From contig JAPPMO010000007.1 of the NCBI GenBank assembly GCA_028873975.1, forward strand, positions 1 to 59,560: a DNA stretch of 59,560 nucleotides, written 5' to 3'. The stretch's first letter is position 1; the number at the start of each line of letters is the position of its first letter. Source of the stretch: Chloroflexota bacterium. Its GTDB lineage: Bacteria; Chloroflexota; Anaerolineae; Aggregatilineales; Phototrophicaceae. The notes below the pieces were generated by a model. That model did no database searches. It had not been told where the DNA came from and saw only the letters and a program-made list of their open reading frames with translations. Of the stretch, positions 33,294-41,954 are shown piece after piece. Both the position numbers and the translations under genes were made by a program.

Positions 33294-34493
33294 ATGTCCA
33301 GGATACCGGTAATCGCAGCGGTCGGCGCCACGCCAGTCGCATCCGAACACCGCGGCTGCAACCCCCGCGACTTGATGACGGAAGCCGTGCTGGATTGCCT
33401 CGCCGATGCCGGCATGGACGATCTGTCGGCCGTCGAACAAGGCTTGGCCAGCTACGAGAGCGATCACTTCAACTTGCAGATGACGCTGGGCGCAATTCTG
33501 CACGATACCATCGGCATGATCCCCAAGCCGAATGTCCGTATCGAAGGCGGCGGCGCCACCGGCGCGATGGCGCTGCGCACAGCCTGGGCTTATATTCAGA
33601 GCGGCTTGTGCGATTCCATCCTGGTTTACGGCTGCGAGAAAAACGGACGCGGCGTCTCGTCCCGGACGGCGAATCAGCTCTTCGCGCTTTCAGCCGATGT
33701 TGATTGGGAGATGATGGTTGGCGGCAGCTACACCGGCTTCTATGCAGCCATGATCCGCGCGCACATGGAGGCTTTTGGCACGCGCGAAGAGCAGTTTGCC
33801 CATGTCGCCGCGCGCAACCGCCACAACGCCGGCTTCAATCCCATCGCGCAAAAGCCCATGGACATCTCGGTCGCCGATGTCATGAACTCGCGCCCGGTCG
33901 CCGAACCATACAAATTATTCGATTGCAGTCTGCTGAGCGATGGCGCCGCTTGCCTTCTGCTTGCTACAGAAGAATGGGCGCGCAGGCGCTGCCCGGCATT
34001 TGATGGGCGAGCGCCGGTCTATTTTGTGGCCACCGGCTGCGGCAGCGATACCATGCGCCTGGGCGACCGCTATCCCGAAATCACTAACTTCCGCGCCAAG
34101 CAAATGGCGGCGGCGCAGGCTTATGCCATGGCGAATATCAGCGATCCCATGCGAGAAATTGATGTCGCCGAACTATACGACAGCTACAGCGGCGTCGAGA
34201 TCCAGGCCGTGGAAGATCTGGGATTCGTCGAGCGCGGTCAAGGCGGAGCGAGCGTCGCCGGAGGCGCCTTCGACCTTGATGGTGAATTGCCCGTGAACAC
34301 GAGTGGCGGCTTGCTGGGTCGGGGCGCGCCAGTCGGCGCGACGGGCATCCTGCAGGCGATTGAAGTCGCGCAGCAGCTTTGGGCTACGGTTGATCCTCGG
34401 CGACAGGTAGCCAATGCCCGGCGCGCTTTGACCGATACCCACGCCGGCATCGCCAGCATCAGCGTCGTGAACATCTTCGAGCGGCGGGATTGA
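33294..34493 (+). CDS. Thiolase-superfamily protein lacking the catalytic Cys and His; possible aldolase-type partner of DUF35
   Basis: This 399-residue SCP2/thiolase-fold protein shows the full fold: the start MSRIPVIAAVGATPVASEHR, then RIEGGGATGAMALRTAWAYI, DIDVAELYDSYSGVEIQAVE-like region and NTSGGLLGRGAPVGATG. Three catalytic positions differ. The Cys normally in GxxCASG is Gly87, the His of HDCF-like motif is Tyr295, and the His of GHP is Ala345. It cannot be a classical thiolase. The thiolase-fold plus DUF35 pairing recalls the Ltp2-ChsH2 aldolases of steroid breakdown, which cleave a beta-hydroxyacyl-CoA. The frame extends upstream to 33072, but the ATG at 33294 fits the family's start. 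It heads a plus-strand operon. Confidence 0.88.
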   Translation: MSRIPVIAAVGATPVASEHRGCNPRDLMTEAVLDCLADAGMDDLSAVEQGLASYESDHFNLQMTLGAILHDTIGMIPKPNVRIEGGGATGAMALRTAWAYIQSGLCDSILVYGCEKNGRGVSSRTANQLFALSADVDWEMMVGGSYTGFYAAMIRAHMEAFGTREEQFAHVAARNRHNAGFNPIAQKPMDISVADVMNSRPVAEPYKLFDCSLLSDGAACLLLATEEWARRRCPAFDGRAPVYFVATGCGSDTMRLGDRYPEITNFRAKQMAAAQAYAMANISDPMREIDVAELYDSYSGVEIQAVEDLGFVERGQGGASVAGGAFDLDGELPVNTSGGLLGRGAPVGATGILQAIEVAQQLWATVDPRRQVANARRALTDTHAGIASISVVNIFERRD

Positions 34494-34495
34494 AC

Positions 34496-35020
34496 ATGAT
34501 GGGAAAAGTCCGTAGCAAAATCGACATTCGCCTGCCGGAAAGCGCGACTGCCGGTGACGTCTGGGCGCAGTTCCGGCAAGTTGAGCGCATCACCATGGAA
34601 CTGACGCAAAGTTACAAATACAGCCTGGGCAAGGTTTCGCGCTTTTTTATTGCACTGGAAAACCGGCGCTTTTTGGCTACGCGCTGCCCCCGCTGTGGCA
34701 AGGTTTACGCTCCGCCCCGTCCGCTTTGCCCGAATTGTCTGTCTGTAACGGACTGGGTAGAATTATCGGGCCAAGGCGTCGTGAAGACCTATTCGGTCTT
34801 GCACTTTTCGCCTGGCAGCAACGATGATGTTCGAGCGCTGGAGACGCCTTATGTGCTGGCTTATGTGTTGCTGGACGGCGCCGACACGCTCTTCCCGCAT
34901 TTGCTGAAGGCGCCGCCGGAGCAAGTGCGGTCGGGCATGCGAGTAGCGGTCGCTTTCAGTGACGAGCCGGTGTCTCATCCCATTCATCTGATGTATTTTG
35001 TTCCGATTCGCGGACAGTGA
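34496..35020 (+). CDS. DUF35 OB-fold/zinc-ribbon protein, partner of the thiolase-like protein
   Basis: This 174-residue protein has an N-terminal helix, then a rubredoxin-like zinc ribbon with CPRCGKVYAPPRPLCPNC (four Cys) and an OB-fold (VELSGQGVVKTYSVLHFSPG; YVLAYVLLDGADTLFPHLLK). Proteins of this kind (ChsH2 DUF35, and archaeal acyl-CoA partner proteins) bind acyl-CoA and complete thiolase-superfamily complexes. ATG at 34496 begins two bases after the thiolase stop. A start at 34490 (TTG) overlaps it. I infer a stable complex with the preceding protein. Confidence 0.92.
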   Translation: MMGKVRSKIDIRLPESATAGDVWAQFRQVERITMELTQSYKYSLGKVSRFFIALENRRFLATRCPRCGKVYAPPRPLCPNCLSVTDWVELSGQGVVKTYSVLHFSPGSNDDVRALETPYVLAYVLLDGADTLFPHLLKAPPEQVRSGMRVAVAFSDEPVSHPIHLMYFVPIRGQ

Positions 35021-35032
35021 GAGGCAAAGTCA

Positions 35033-36043
35033 ATGAGCGCGCGCGCGCATAAACTAATCAATCAGCCGCAAAACATCGTCAGCGAAATGCTGGACGGCTT
35101 CTGCGCCGCCTACGGCGATATCGCGCGCTTGACTGACGAAGGCTTGGTAGTCCGAGCGACGCCCAAAGCCCCGGGCAAGGTCGCCTTGGTGATCGGCTGT
35201 GGCAGCGGCCACGAGCCGGCCATGATCGGCTGGATCGGCGAGGGCTTGTTTGACGTCAATATCGCGGGCGAGATCTTCACCGCGCCCGGACCCGAGCGCA
35301 TCCTGCAGGGCATCAAAGCCGCCGACCGCGGCGCTGGCGTGCTGGTTTGCGTTTCGCATCACGCGGGGGACTTGCTCAATGCCGAGCTGGCGCTGGAACT
35401 CTGTGAGCTGGAAGGCATAGCGAATGTCGATATGGTGGTGCTCTATGACGACATCTCCAGCGCGCCCAAAGGGCGGGAGCCGGAACGCCGCGGCACCGCC
35501 GGGCTCTTTTTTGTCTGGAAGATGCTGGGCGCTTTCTGTGAAGGCGACGGCGATCTGGCTGCTGCGAAAGCGCTGGCGGAAAAAGTCCGCGACAACACGC
35601 GCAGCCTGGCGATGTCATTAAGTTCCTGCGCCAGCCCGGTGACGGGCCAAGTCATGTTCGAGATGCCGGAAGACGAGATGGAAATCGGCATGGGATTGCA
35701 TGGCGAAATGGGTATGGGACGGCAGAAAGCCCTCAGCGCCGGCGAGACCATCGACCTGATGCTGCCGCCCATCCTGGAAGACCTGCCTTTTCAAGCCGGC
35801 GACGAAGTACTCGTCCTGCTCAACAACAGCGGCAGCCTGACCCTGATGGAGCTCTTCATCTTGTACAAGCGCGTCGCCGAAAAACTGGCGGAAGCCGGCA
35901 TCCGCGTCTACAGATCCTGGATCGGTCCCTATGCGACCACGCAGGAAATGGCCGGTTTCGCCCTCTCGCTCTGCCGCGTCGACGACGAACTGAAAGCCCT
36001 GTGGGATGCGCGGGCCAACGGCGCTTATATGAAACAACTATGA
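35033..36043 (+). CDS. dhaK: Dihydroxyacetone kinase subunit DhaK (or tetrulose/ketose-kinase homologue)
   Basis: This 336-residue protein has all the DhaK signatures: ALVIGCGSGHEPAMIG (the His interacting with the ketose), FTAPGPERILQGI, a variant SHHAGDLLNAELALEL where most have NYTGDxLNF, and GMGLHGEMGMG containing the His that binds the ketose covalently. DhaK holds the ketone and DhaL the ATP. No DhaM or PTS gene is near, so it should be ATP-dependent. Homologues are also known as L-erythrulose or other short-ketose kinases, so the substrate is not settled. It begins 13 bases after the DUF35 gene. Confidence 0.9.
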   Translation: MSARAHKLINQPQNIVSEMLDGFCAAYGDIARLTDEGLVVRATPKAPGKVALVIGCGSGHEPAMIGWIGEGLFDVNIAGEIFTAPGPERILQGIKAADRGAGVLVCVSHHAGDLLNAELALELCELEGIANVDMVVLYDDISSAPKGREPERRGTAGLFFVWKMLGAFCEGDGDLAAAKALAEKVRDNTRSLAMSLSSCASPVTGQVMFEMPEDEMEIGMGLHGEMGMGRQKALSAGETIDLMLPPILEDLPFQAGDEVLVLLNNSGSLTLMELFILYKRVAEKLAEAGIRVYRSWIGPYATTQEMAGFALSLCRVDDELKALWDARANGAYMKQL

Positions 36044-36681
36044 GAGAAATCGGGTCCGACAACTTGAAGGCGATGCTGATTGCCATTGCCGGACGCATCG
36101 CCGATAGTCGAGAGCGCTTGAACCGTCTGGACGCCGCCCTGGGCGACGGCGATCATGGCGCCAGCATCAGCGCGGCATTCGAAAAGACGGTCGCTGAACT
36201 CGCCCGCTTGCCCGACCCGAAGCCGAGCGAGATCTGGCTGACGACGGCGCGGTGCCTGATGAACGGCATGGGCGGGGCATCGGGGGCTCTCTTTGGCACG
36301 CTCTTCTTGAAAGGCGTCGCGCCTATCCAAGGCAAAGAGCGCCTGGTCAAAGCCGATTTTGATGAACTGTGGGCGGCGGGATTGGCCGGCGTCAAAGCGC
36401 GCGGCAAGGCAGAGATCGGCGATAAAACGATGGTGGATGCCTTGCAGCCGGCCGTGCTGGCTTTTGCCGCCAATGACAATATCGCAGCTGCCTGGCCTGC
36501 GGCTGCGGAAGCAGCGAGCAATGGCGCCGAATCAACCAGAGAACTGATCGCGCGGCAAGGCAGAGCCAAGTACCTGGGCGAACGCGGCATCGGCCATCAA
36601 GACCCGGGCGCGACGACCATCGCGCTGATGTTTGAAGCGCTGGACAGTTATTGGAGGGAAATGACGAATGGCAAAACATAA
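36040..36681 (+). CDS. dhaL: Dihydroxyacetone kinase ADP/ATP-binding subunit DhaL
   Basis: This 213-residue protein has the Asp triad LNRLDAALGDGDHGASI, the helical-barrel Gly motif LMNGMGGASGALFGTLFLKG and the AYLGERGIGHQDPGA-type segment (KYLGERGIGHQDPGATT) near the end. ATG at 36040 overlaps the DhaK stop (ATGA). It is as long as usual DhaL (about 210). It transfers phosphate from bound ATP to the ketose held by DhaK. Confidence 0.93.
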   Translation: MREIGSDNLKAMLIAIAGRIADSRERLNRLDAALGDGDHGASISAAFEKTVAELARLPDPKPSEIWLTTARCLMNGMGGASGALFGTLFLKGVAPIQGKERLVKADFDELWAAGLAGVKARGKAEIGDKTMVDALQPAVLAFAANDNIAAAWPAAAEAASNGAESTRELIARQGRAKYLGERGIGHQDPGATTIALMFEALDSYWREMTNGKT

Positions 36682-38113
36682 ACTGCGCGTCGGGTATATC
36701 GGCACCTCAATCTCGTCTTATTTCGCCGGTGAATACAATCAGCGGCCGCGCGCCATCGCCGGCTTGGAAAAACTGGCGGAGGAACTGGATTTTGAGTTGA
36801 TCGCCGTACATGACGAAGTGATGACCGAAGCGGGTTCGATCCGCGCCGCCGCCTACCTGCGCGAGCGGCAGATCGACTTTTTGCTCTTGCAAACCGCCGC
36901 TTGCAGCATGGGCGAGCAGTTGCTGCCGCTGGTAAAAGCCGCGCCGCGCCTGGGTCTTTGGGCCACGCCGGATCCCGAGCAAGATGGCGAGATCAAAATC
37001 CACTCGGTGGTTTCGATGAGCCACTTCGCCTCGATTTTGAAACGTTACCTCAAACACGAGCATATCCCCTTCAAGTGGTTCTACGGCCATGTGGAAACCG
37101 AGCAGTTTCGGGAGCGCTTCGCCGTGACCATACGCGCCTTGACCGCCGTCAAAAACATCGAGAGCGCGCGCATCGGCTGGGTCGGCAATCTGTCGCCCGG
37201 CTTCAATGACATGATCTTTGACGAGCGCTTGCTGCGCAGCCGCCTGGGCATCGCCGTACTGCCGCATGAATTGGCGGAGCTGGTGGCGCGCGCCAAAGCC
37301 TACGATCCGGCGCCGGTCCGCGCGACAGTCAAGGAGATCAAATCCGCCGCCAGCGAAATCACCGTGAGCGAAGACAGCGCCTTCGACCGCGTCACGCGTC
37401 TCTATCTCGCCATGCGCGACCTGGCCAGCGAGTTCGATTATGACGCGCTGGCTGTGCAATGTTGGCCCAATTTCCAGCCCTATTATCGCGTGGCGCCCTG
37501 CATGGCATATAGCTGGCTGGGCAGCGAAGACGGCATTGCCGTCTCTTGCGAGGGCGATGTCCTGGGCGCCGCCAGCATGTACTTGCTCAATGTCTTGTGC
37601 GGAGGCCAGGGTTCCTCTACCTTGCTTGACATGACCGCGCTTGACCCGGCGACCAATGCCATGCTGATGTGGCATTGTGGCGTCTCGCCGCGGCACTTCG
37701 CCAATGACGACGGCATCAAATGGGTCGATCACGTCACCCTGGGACGCAAGGGCGACGACGGACCCTACGGCGTCGCCGGCGACCAGGTCTTCGCCCCGCA
37801 GGAGACGACGGTCAGTTACATCGGCGATGACGGGAGCAGCCTGCTGGTCATCCGCGCCGAAATCATCGAACACGCCAAAAAAGGCTTTGACGGCACCCGC
37901 GGCTGGTTTGCCGAATTCGAGCTAAACAAGAAGGCGGTTTCGCTGATGGATCTGATCAACACCTTGACTGTGCGCGGGCACGAACATCACTTCGCCGTCG
38001 GCCAGGGCGACGTCACCGATGAATTGATGGAATTCGCGGCCTGGAAGGGCATGCGCTTGATCGAACATGTGCCGGAAGCGAAGTATCTGCAATTGGAAGG
38101 CCTTAACGTATAA
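36668..38113 (+). CDS. L-fucose/arabinose-isomerase-like protein
   Basis: This 481-residue protein resembles the L-fucose isomerase/L-arabinose isomerase fold: an N-terminal Rossmann-like segment (RVGYIGTSISSYFAGEYNQR), AVQCWPNFQPYYRVAPC in the middle, CEGDVLGAASMYLLNVLCGG and MLMWHCGVSPRHFAN toward the active site. Metal-ligand Glu and His are present in GDVLG and WHCG-type motifs. It overlaps DhaL by 14 bases and has GGAGGG upstream. It might supply the Dha kinase with a ketose by aldose-ketose isomerisation. Substrate is unknown. Confidence 0.83.
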   Translation: MAKHKLRVGYIGTSISSYFAGEYNQRPRAIAGLEKLAEELDFELIAVHDEVMTEAGSIRAAAYLRERQIDFLLLQTAACSMGEQLLPLVKAAPRLGLWATPDPEQDGEIKIHSVVSMSHFASILKRYLKHEHIPFKWFYGHVETEQFRERFAVTIRALTAVKNIESARIGWVGNLSPGFNDMIFDERLLRSRLGIAVLPHELAELVARAKAYDPAPVRATVKEIKSAASEITVSEDSAFDRVTRLYLAMRDLASEFDYDALAVQCWPNFQPYYRVAPCMAYSWLGSEDGIAVSCEGDVLGAASMYLLNVLCGGQGSSTLLDMTALDPATNAMLMWHCGVSPRHFANDDGIKWVDHVTLGRKGDDGPYGVAGDQVFAPQETTVSYIGDDGSSLLVIRAEIIEHAKKGFDGTRGWFAEFELNKKAVSLMDLINTLTVRGHEHHFAVGQGDVTDELMEFAAWKGMRLIEHVPEAKYLQLEGLNV

Positions 38114-38183
38114 TAGGCGACAATCTCCTGAATGATTGGGAGTGTGGCAATTCTGTTCATCTAGTTTAAGAAAAGGAAAGACG

Positions 38184-39455
38184 ATGTTTCGCAAAAGAGT
38201 AATAGTCAGTGCATTCTTGCTCATCGCTCTGGTCTTGGGCGGATTTGGACCGGCTATGGCGCAGGACATGATGGACGCGCCGCCGGGATTCGATAGCTGG
38301 GACGACGTGGTCGCCGCGGCCGACGGCATGACTGTCAACTGGTACATGTGGGGCGGTTCGGATTCGATCAACAACTTTGTCGATGAAACCTACGGCATTC
38401 CGCTCGCCGAAGAATACAACGTCACGCTCAATCGCGTGCCCCTGGCCGACACCGTTGACGCCGTCAACCAGGTCTTGAGCGAAGCCGAAGCCGGCGTCGA
38501 GGGCGACGGCGGCACCATTGACCTGATCTGGATCAACGGCGAAAACTTCTACACGCTCAAGCAAGCCGAGCTGCTCTATGGTCCCTGGGCCGAAAATATC
38601 CCCAACAGCGTCTATGTCAACTGGGACAATCCGGCGCTGAACCAGGACTTCGGCCGTCCAGTTGAAGGCTTCGAGAGCCCCTGGGGCGGCGCGCAGTTCC
38701 ACTACATCTACGACTCCGCCCGCATGTCCGCGGACGATCTGCCGCGCAGCCATGCCGAGCTTAGCGACTGGATCGCCATGCACCCCGGGCGCTTCACCTA
38801 TATCGCGCCGGGTCCAGGGGCATTCCAGGGCACCCGCTTTGTCAAGCAAGTGCTCTTCGAGCTCAGCGGCGGCCAAAGCCAGTGGGTCGGCGAGTTCAAT
38901 CAGGAACTCTACGACGAGCACGCCCCGGCGCTTTGGGACATGCTCAATAGCTGGGAAGAAAACCTCTGGCGTGGCGGCGAAACCTATCCGGCCAATATCA
39001 GCGAATTGCACGAACTCTTCGCCAATGGCGAGATCGACATCACCATCACGCAGCGCATGGCCGGCGCCGGGCCAGACATCAACTCGGGCTTGATCCCGCC
39101 CACAAGCCGCGCCTTCTCCTTCGACAGTAATTTGGTGGGCGACTTCAACTACGTGGCGATTCCCTACAACGCGCCCAACAAAGCGGCGGCTTTGCTGCTG
39201 GCCAATCTCATCGTGCGTCCGGACCGCCAAGCCCGTCAAATCGTCCCCGACTACGGACTTGGCATGGGCTTCGGCATTGATACCAACCGCGTCACCGACG
39301 AAGACCAGTTAGCCGCGCTGGAAGAAGCAGCCAACAGCCTGGGCGAGGCTGCCGCCGACCCGGCTCGCCTGGCAGGCGCCCTGGTATCCGATATCGCTGC
39401 CGAGTATCAGGCTCTGATCGAAGCCGATTGGGAAGCCAACGTCCTGCAGAGTTAG
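38184..39455 (+). CDS. ABC substrate-binding protein (YnjB/Fbp-like)
   Basis: This 423-residue exported binding protein has a Sec signal with core VIVSAFLLIALVLGGFG and cleavage near AMAQ (about residue 28). The mature portion has the YnjB-like patterns TVNWYMWGGSDSINNFVDE, DLIWINGENFYTLKQAELLYG and ITQRMAGAGPDIN. Length fits YnjB. AAAGGAAAG lies before the ATG. The ATPase at 39563 follows, but no permease gene does, whereas ynj-type loci keep a large fused permease. Ligand unknown. Confidence 0.87.
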   Translation: MFRKRVIVSAFLLIALVLGGFGPAMAQDMMDAPPGFDSWDDVVAAADGMTVNWYMWGGSDSINNFVDETYGIPLAEEYNVTLNRVPLADTVDAVNQVLSEAEAGVEGDGGTIDLIWINGENFYTLKQAELLYGPWAENIPNSVYVNWDNPALNQDFGRPVEGFESPWGGAQFHYIYDSARMSADDLPRSHAELSDWIAMHPGRFTYIAPGPGAFQGTRFVKQVLFELSGGQSQWVGEFNQELYDEHAPALWDMLNSWEENLWRGGETYPANISELHELFANGEIDITITQRMAGAGPDINSGLIPPTSRAFSFDSNLVGDFNYVAIPYNAPNKAAALLLANLIVRPDRQARQIVPDYGLGMGFGIDTNRVTDEDQLAALEEAANSLGEAAADPARLAGALVSDIAAEYQALIEADWEANVLQS

Positions 39456-39468
39456 GCTGGTTGGAATT

Positions 39469-39489
39469 GGGCGACCCGGTGGGTCGCCC
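39469..39489. repeat. Hairpin after the YnjB-like gene
   Basis: GGGCGACCC, loop GGT, GGGTCGCCC: a perfect 9-bp stem starting 14 bases after the stop, not followed by a T-run. A near copy of the same design (GGGCGAGCC/GGCTCGCCC) stands at 5116-5135. Confidence 0.6.
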
Positions 39490-39520
39490 CTACAAATCAC
39501 GATACTATTAGAATCTGAAG

Positions 39521-39539
39521 GGTCAGCCGTCGGCTGACC
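39521..39539. repeat. Second hairpin between binding-protein and ATPase genes
   Basis: GGTCAGCCG, a single T, and CGGCTGACC form a near-perfect palindrome 24 bases before the ATPase start. It could reduce read-through or stabilise the upstream transcript. Confidence 0.5.
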
Positions 39540-39562
39540 TAGTTTGAGTATGGCGGAACACC

Positions 39563-40615
39563 ATGACACAAGTCATCCTCGACAAGATCCAGAAAGTCTA
39601 CAGCGGTGGCGATGTCGCCGCCGTCGACGACTTTTCGCTGGAGATCCCCACCGGAAAACTGGTGGCATTTCTCGGTCCCTCCGGCTGCGGCAAGACCACC
39701 ACATTGAAGATGATCGCGGGCTTGATCCAGCCGACTGCCGGGCGCATTCTTTTTGACGGCGAGGATGTTTTGCCGATCCCGGCCGAAAAGCGCGGGGCGG
39801 TGATGGTCTTCCAGAACTATTTGCTTTTTCCTTACATGTCGGTGGGCGACAATGTCGGCTTCGGGTTGAAGATGCGCGGCGTCAACAAGCGCGTCATCGC
39901 CGAAAGAGTGGCGGAAATGCTGGCTCTGGTCAAATTGCCCGATATCGCCAAACGCCGGCCCACCCAGCTTTCCGGCGGGCAGCAGCAGCGGGTGGCGCTG
40001 GCGCGGGCGCTGATCACCGAGCCGCGCGTTTTGCTGCTGGACGAACCGCTGAGCAACCTCGACGCCCACCTGCGCGATGAGATGCGCGATCTCATCTTGT
40101 CGATTCAACGCGACCTGGCGGTGACCACGGTCTTCGTCACCCACGACCAGGAAGAGGCGGTGCTGCTGGCCGATCAAATCGCCTTGATGTTTGATGGCTT
40201 ATTGCTGCAATACGCCTCGCCGGCCGAGTTCTACCAACGGCCCATCAGCGAGCGGGCGGCGCGTTTCTTCGGCGGCGTCAACTTCATCCCCGCCCGGCGC
40301 GAAGACGGCATGGTGAGAACCGACATCGGCGATTTCCGCTTCGCCGCGCGCGAAGGCGAACGCGCGCCCTCCGGCGCCGCGGTCTTGACCATCCGACCGG
40401 AGCAGATACGACTCAACGACAGCGCGGAAAACAATCTGGTTAAGGGGCGCATTCGCGAGCGCATCTATGTCGGCACCTACACGCGTTACAAGATTGCCCT
40501 CGGCGACCACGAGATTGAGGCCATCCGCAGCGCCGATCTGCCGGGCGCGATCGGCGTCGGCGACGAGGTTGATGTGCACTTCCCGGCCGACCGCATCTGG
40601 GTCGTCCCGGCTTAG
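39563..40615 (+). CDS. MalK/PotA/UgpC-type ABC ATPase
   Basis: This 350-residue protein has Walker [17 protein letters not shown]-loop [12 protein letters not shown], signature [15 protein letters not shown], Walker [14 protein letters not shown]-loop THDQEEA and a C-terminal TOBE-like regulatory domain (from about residue 235 to the end). This is the CUT1/spermidine-type layout. It follows the binding protein by 107 bases containing two hairpins, but there is no permease nearby. It may serve a system elsewhere, or the Lpl-type permeases at 15419-17268, which lack an ATPase. Confidence 0.92.
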   Translation: MTQVILDKIQKVYSGGDVAAVDDFSLEIPTGKLVAFLGPSGCGKTTTLKMIAGLIQPTAGRILFDGEDVLPIPAEKRGAVMVFQNYLLFPYMSVGDNVGFGLKMRGVNKRVIAERVAEMLALVKLPDIAKRRPTQLSGGQQQRVALARALITEPRVLLLDEPLSNLDAHLRDEMRDLILSIQRDLAVTTVFVTHDQEEAVLLADQIALMFDGLLLQYASPAEFYQRPISERAARFFGGVNFIPARREDGMVRTDIGDFRFAAREGERAPSGAAVLTIRPEQIRLNDSAENNLVKGRIRERIYVGTYTRYKIALGDHEIEAIRSADLPGAIGVGDEVDVHFPADRIWVVPA

Positions 40616-40685
40616 GCGCTGCATTGCTCCCCACTCCGCATAATTTTACCAGCCCTGCCCGCTCCCCGCGTTGATCCAGGAGAGC

Positions 40686-41876
40686 ATGACCAGCGTGCGA
40701 GCATCACTTGTCAAGCATCAGGATCTCATGGTTGGCGCGCTGTCTGCGACCTATGGTCTGTTTTACCTGGGGCGAGCCAATATCAGCGTCGTCTTGCCCA
40801 TCATCGCTCTCGACCTTGGCCTCAGCCTGGCGGAAGTCGGCGCTTTAGGCACGGTCTTTTTTTGGGTTTACGGCATTTTTCAGTTTATCAGCGGCGAGAT
40901 CGGCAGTCACGTCAGCCCCTTTCGCATCGTCAGCATCGCTTTGCTGGGGACAGCGATCGTAAATCTCGCCTTCTCATTTCAGACATCCCTGATTGCCATG
41001 CTGCTGCTCTGGGGCATCAACGGCATGGCTCAATCGGGCGGCTGGTCGCCGATGGTCCGGATCTTGGCCGAGCGCCTGGAACCCGAACGCATCAAACGCG
41101 CCTCGACCCTGATGCCCTTCGGATACGTCATTGGCACAGCCCTCACCTGGACCTTGATTGGGGCGGTCTCGGCGGGGGAGAATTGGCGCGTCGCCTTTTG
41201 GCTGCCCGGGTTGCTGCTCTTGCTCGTGCTGGCTTTCTGGTGGAAGGCTGGCATAGACGCGCCCAAGGCGACGCCGAGGCGCTTCCAACCCTCGGCCGTC
41301 CTTGCCGAGGCTCGCGGAATCGCCTTTATTTTGATGGCCGCGGCGCTGGTCGGCTTCGTCCGCAACGGTTCGCTGATCTGGCTGCCCACTTACATTCTCA
41401 ATACCGACCTGATCGCCGAGAACCTGGTCGGCATGGTCGCCGCGCTCATGCAAGTCATCGCGCTATTGGGTCTGCTGCTGGCGCGCCTGCGCGTGGGCAG
41501 CAGCGACCAGGTATTCGTGACCGCTGTTATGATGTTTTCCGCCGCCGGTATTGGCTTCCTGCTCCTGACCACAAGCGCCGGACTGATAGCCATCGCCCTG
41601 CTCGCATTCGCATTGATGATGCTCAACGGCGCTTTTGGGCTGGCGGTGACTTCGATCCCGTTGCTTTTAGCGCCGCCAGGACGCGCCTCGTCCATAGCCG
41701 GGACCGTCAACATGATGGCGACATTCATCGGCGGGACGGCCGGTTTTGCAATCGGCGCTCTGGTGGAGCTCAGCGGTTGGGCTGCCGTCTTCGGCTTATG
41801 GGGCGCCTTCCTGCTGCTGGCATCGCTTCTGATTTGGCGCCGCAGGCACGAAGAAGACAGCGCCAGGCAAGAGTGA
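40686..41876 (+). CDS. MFS transporter (OPA-like)
   Basis: This 396-residue major facilitator has about 12 helices. The motif GRANISVVLPIIALDLGLS in helix 1 and the following WVYGIFQFISGEIGS resemble organophosphate:phosphate and hexuronate-type (GlpT/ExuT) carriers, but I cannot name the cargo. CAGGAGAGC precedes ATG 40686; the upstream TTG at 40671 is less likely. It lies 70 bases after the ATPase gene. Confidence 0.88.
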   Translation: MTSVRASLVKHQDLMVGALSATYGLFYLGRANISVVLPIIALDLGLSLAEVGALGTVFFWVYGIFQFISGEIGSHVSPFRIVSIALLGTAIVNLAFSFQTSLIAMLLLWGINGMAQSGGWSPMVRILAERLEPERIKRASTLMPFGYVIGTALTWTLIGAVSAGENWRVAFWLPGLLLLLVLAFWWKAGIDAPKATPRRFQPSAVLAEARGIAFILMAAALVGFVRNGSLIWLPTYILNTDLIAENLVGMVAALMQVIALLGLLLARLRVGSSDQVFVTAVMMFSAAGIGFLLLTTSAGLIAIALLAFALMMLNGAFGLAVTSIPLLLAPPGRASSIAGTVNMMATFIGGTAGFAIGALVELSGWAAVFGLWGAFLLLASLLIWRRRHEEDSARQE

Positions 41877-41954
41877 CGAGACTCCCACAGGCTCGCGTAA
41901 TAGTGTAATCTTTAGCATTGACTGGCATCGCTCGATCGGGATGAAGAGGAAGAC

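Noticed and set aside
33294..34493. Calling this gene an acetyl-CoA acetyltransferase
   Set aside because: The Cys and both His positions required for thiolysis are replaced, so the classical name would be misleading.
36707..37873. A 388-residue minus-strand frame across the fucose-isomerase-like gene
   Set aside because: The plus-strand product has clear fold landmarks and overlaps DhaL in a coupled operon; the antisense frame has none.
38166..39239. A 357-residue minus-strand frame across the YnjB-like gene
   Set aside because: The plus strand encodes a signal peptide and binding-protein motifs. The antisense composition is unstructured.
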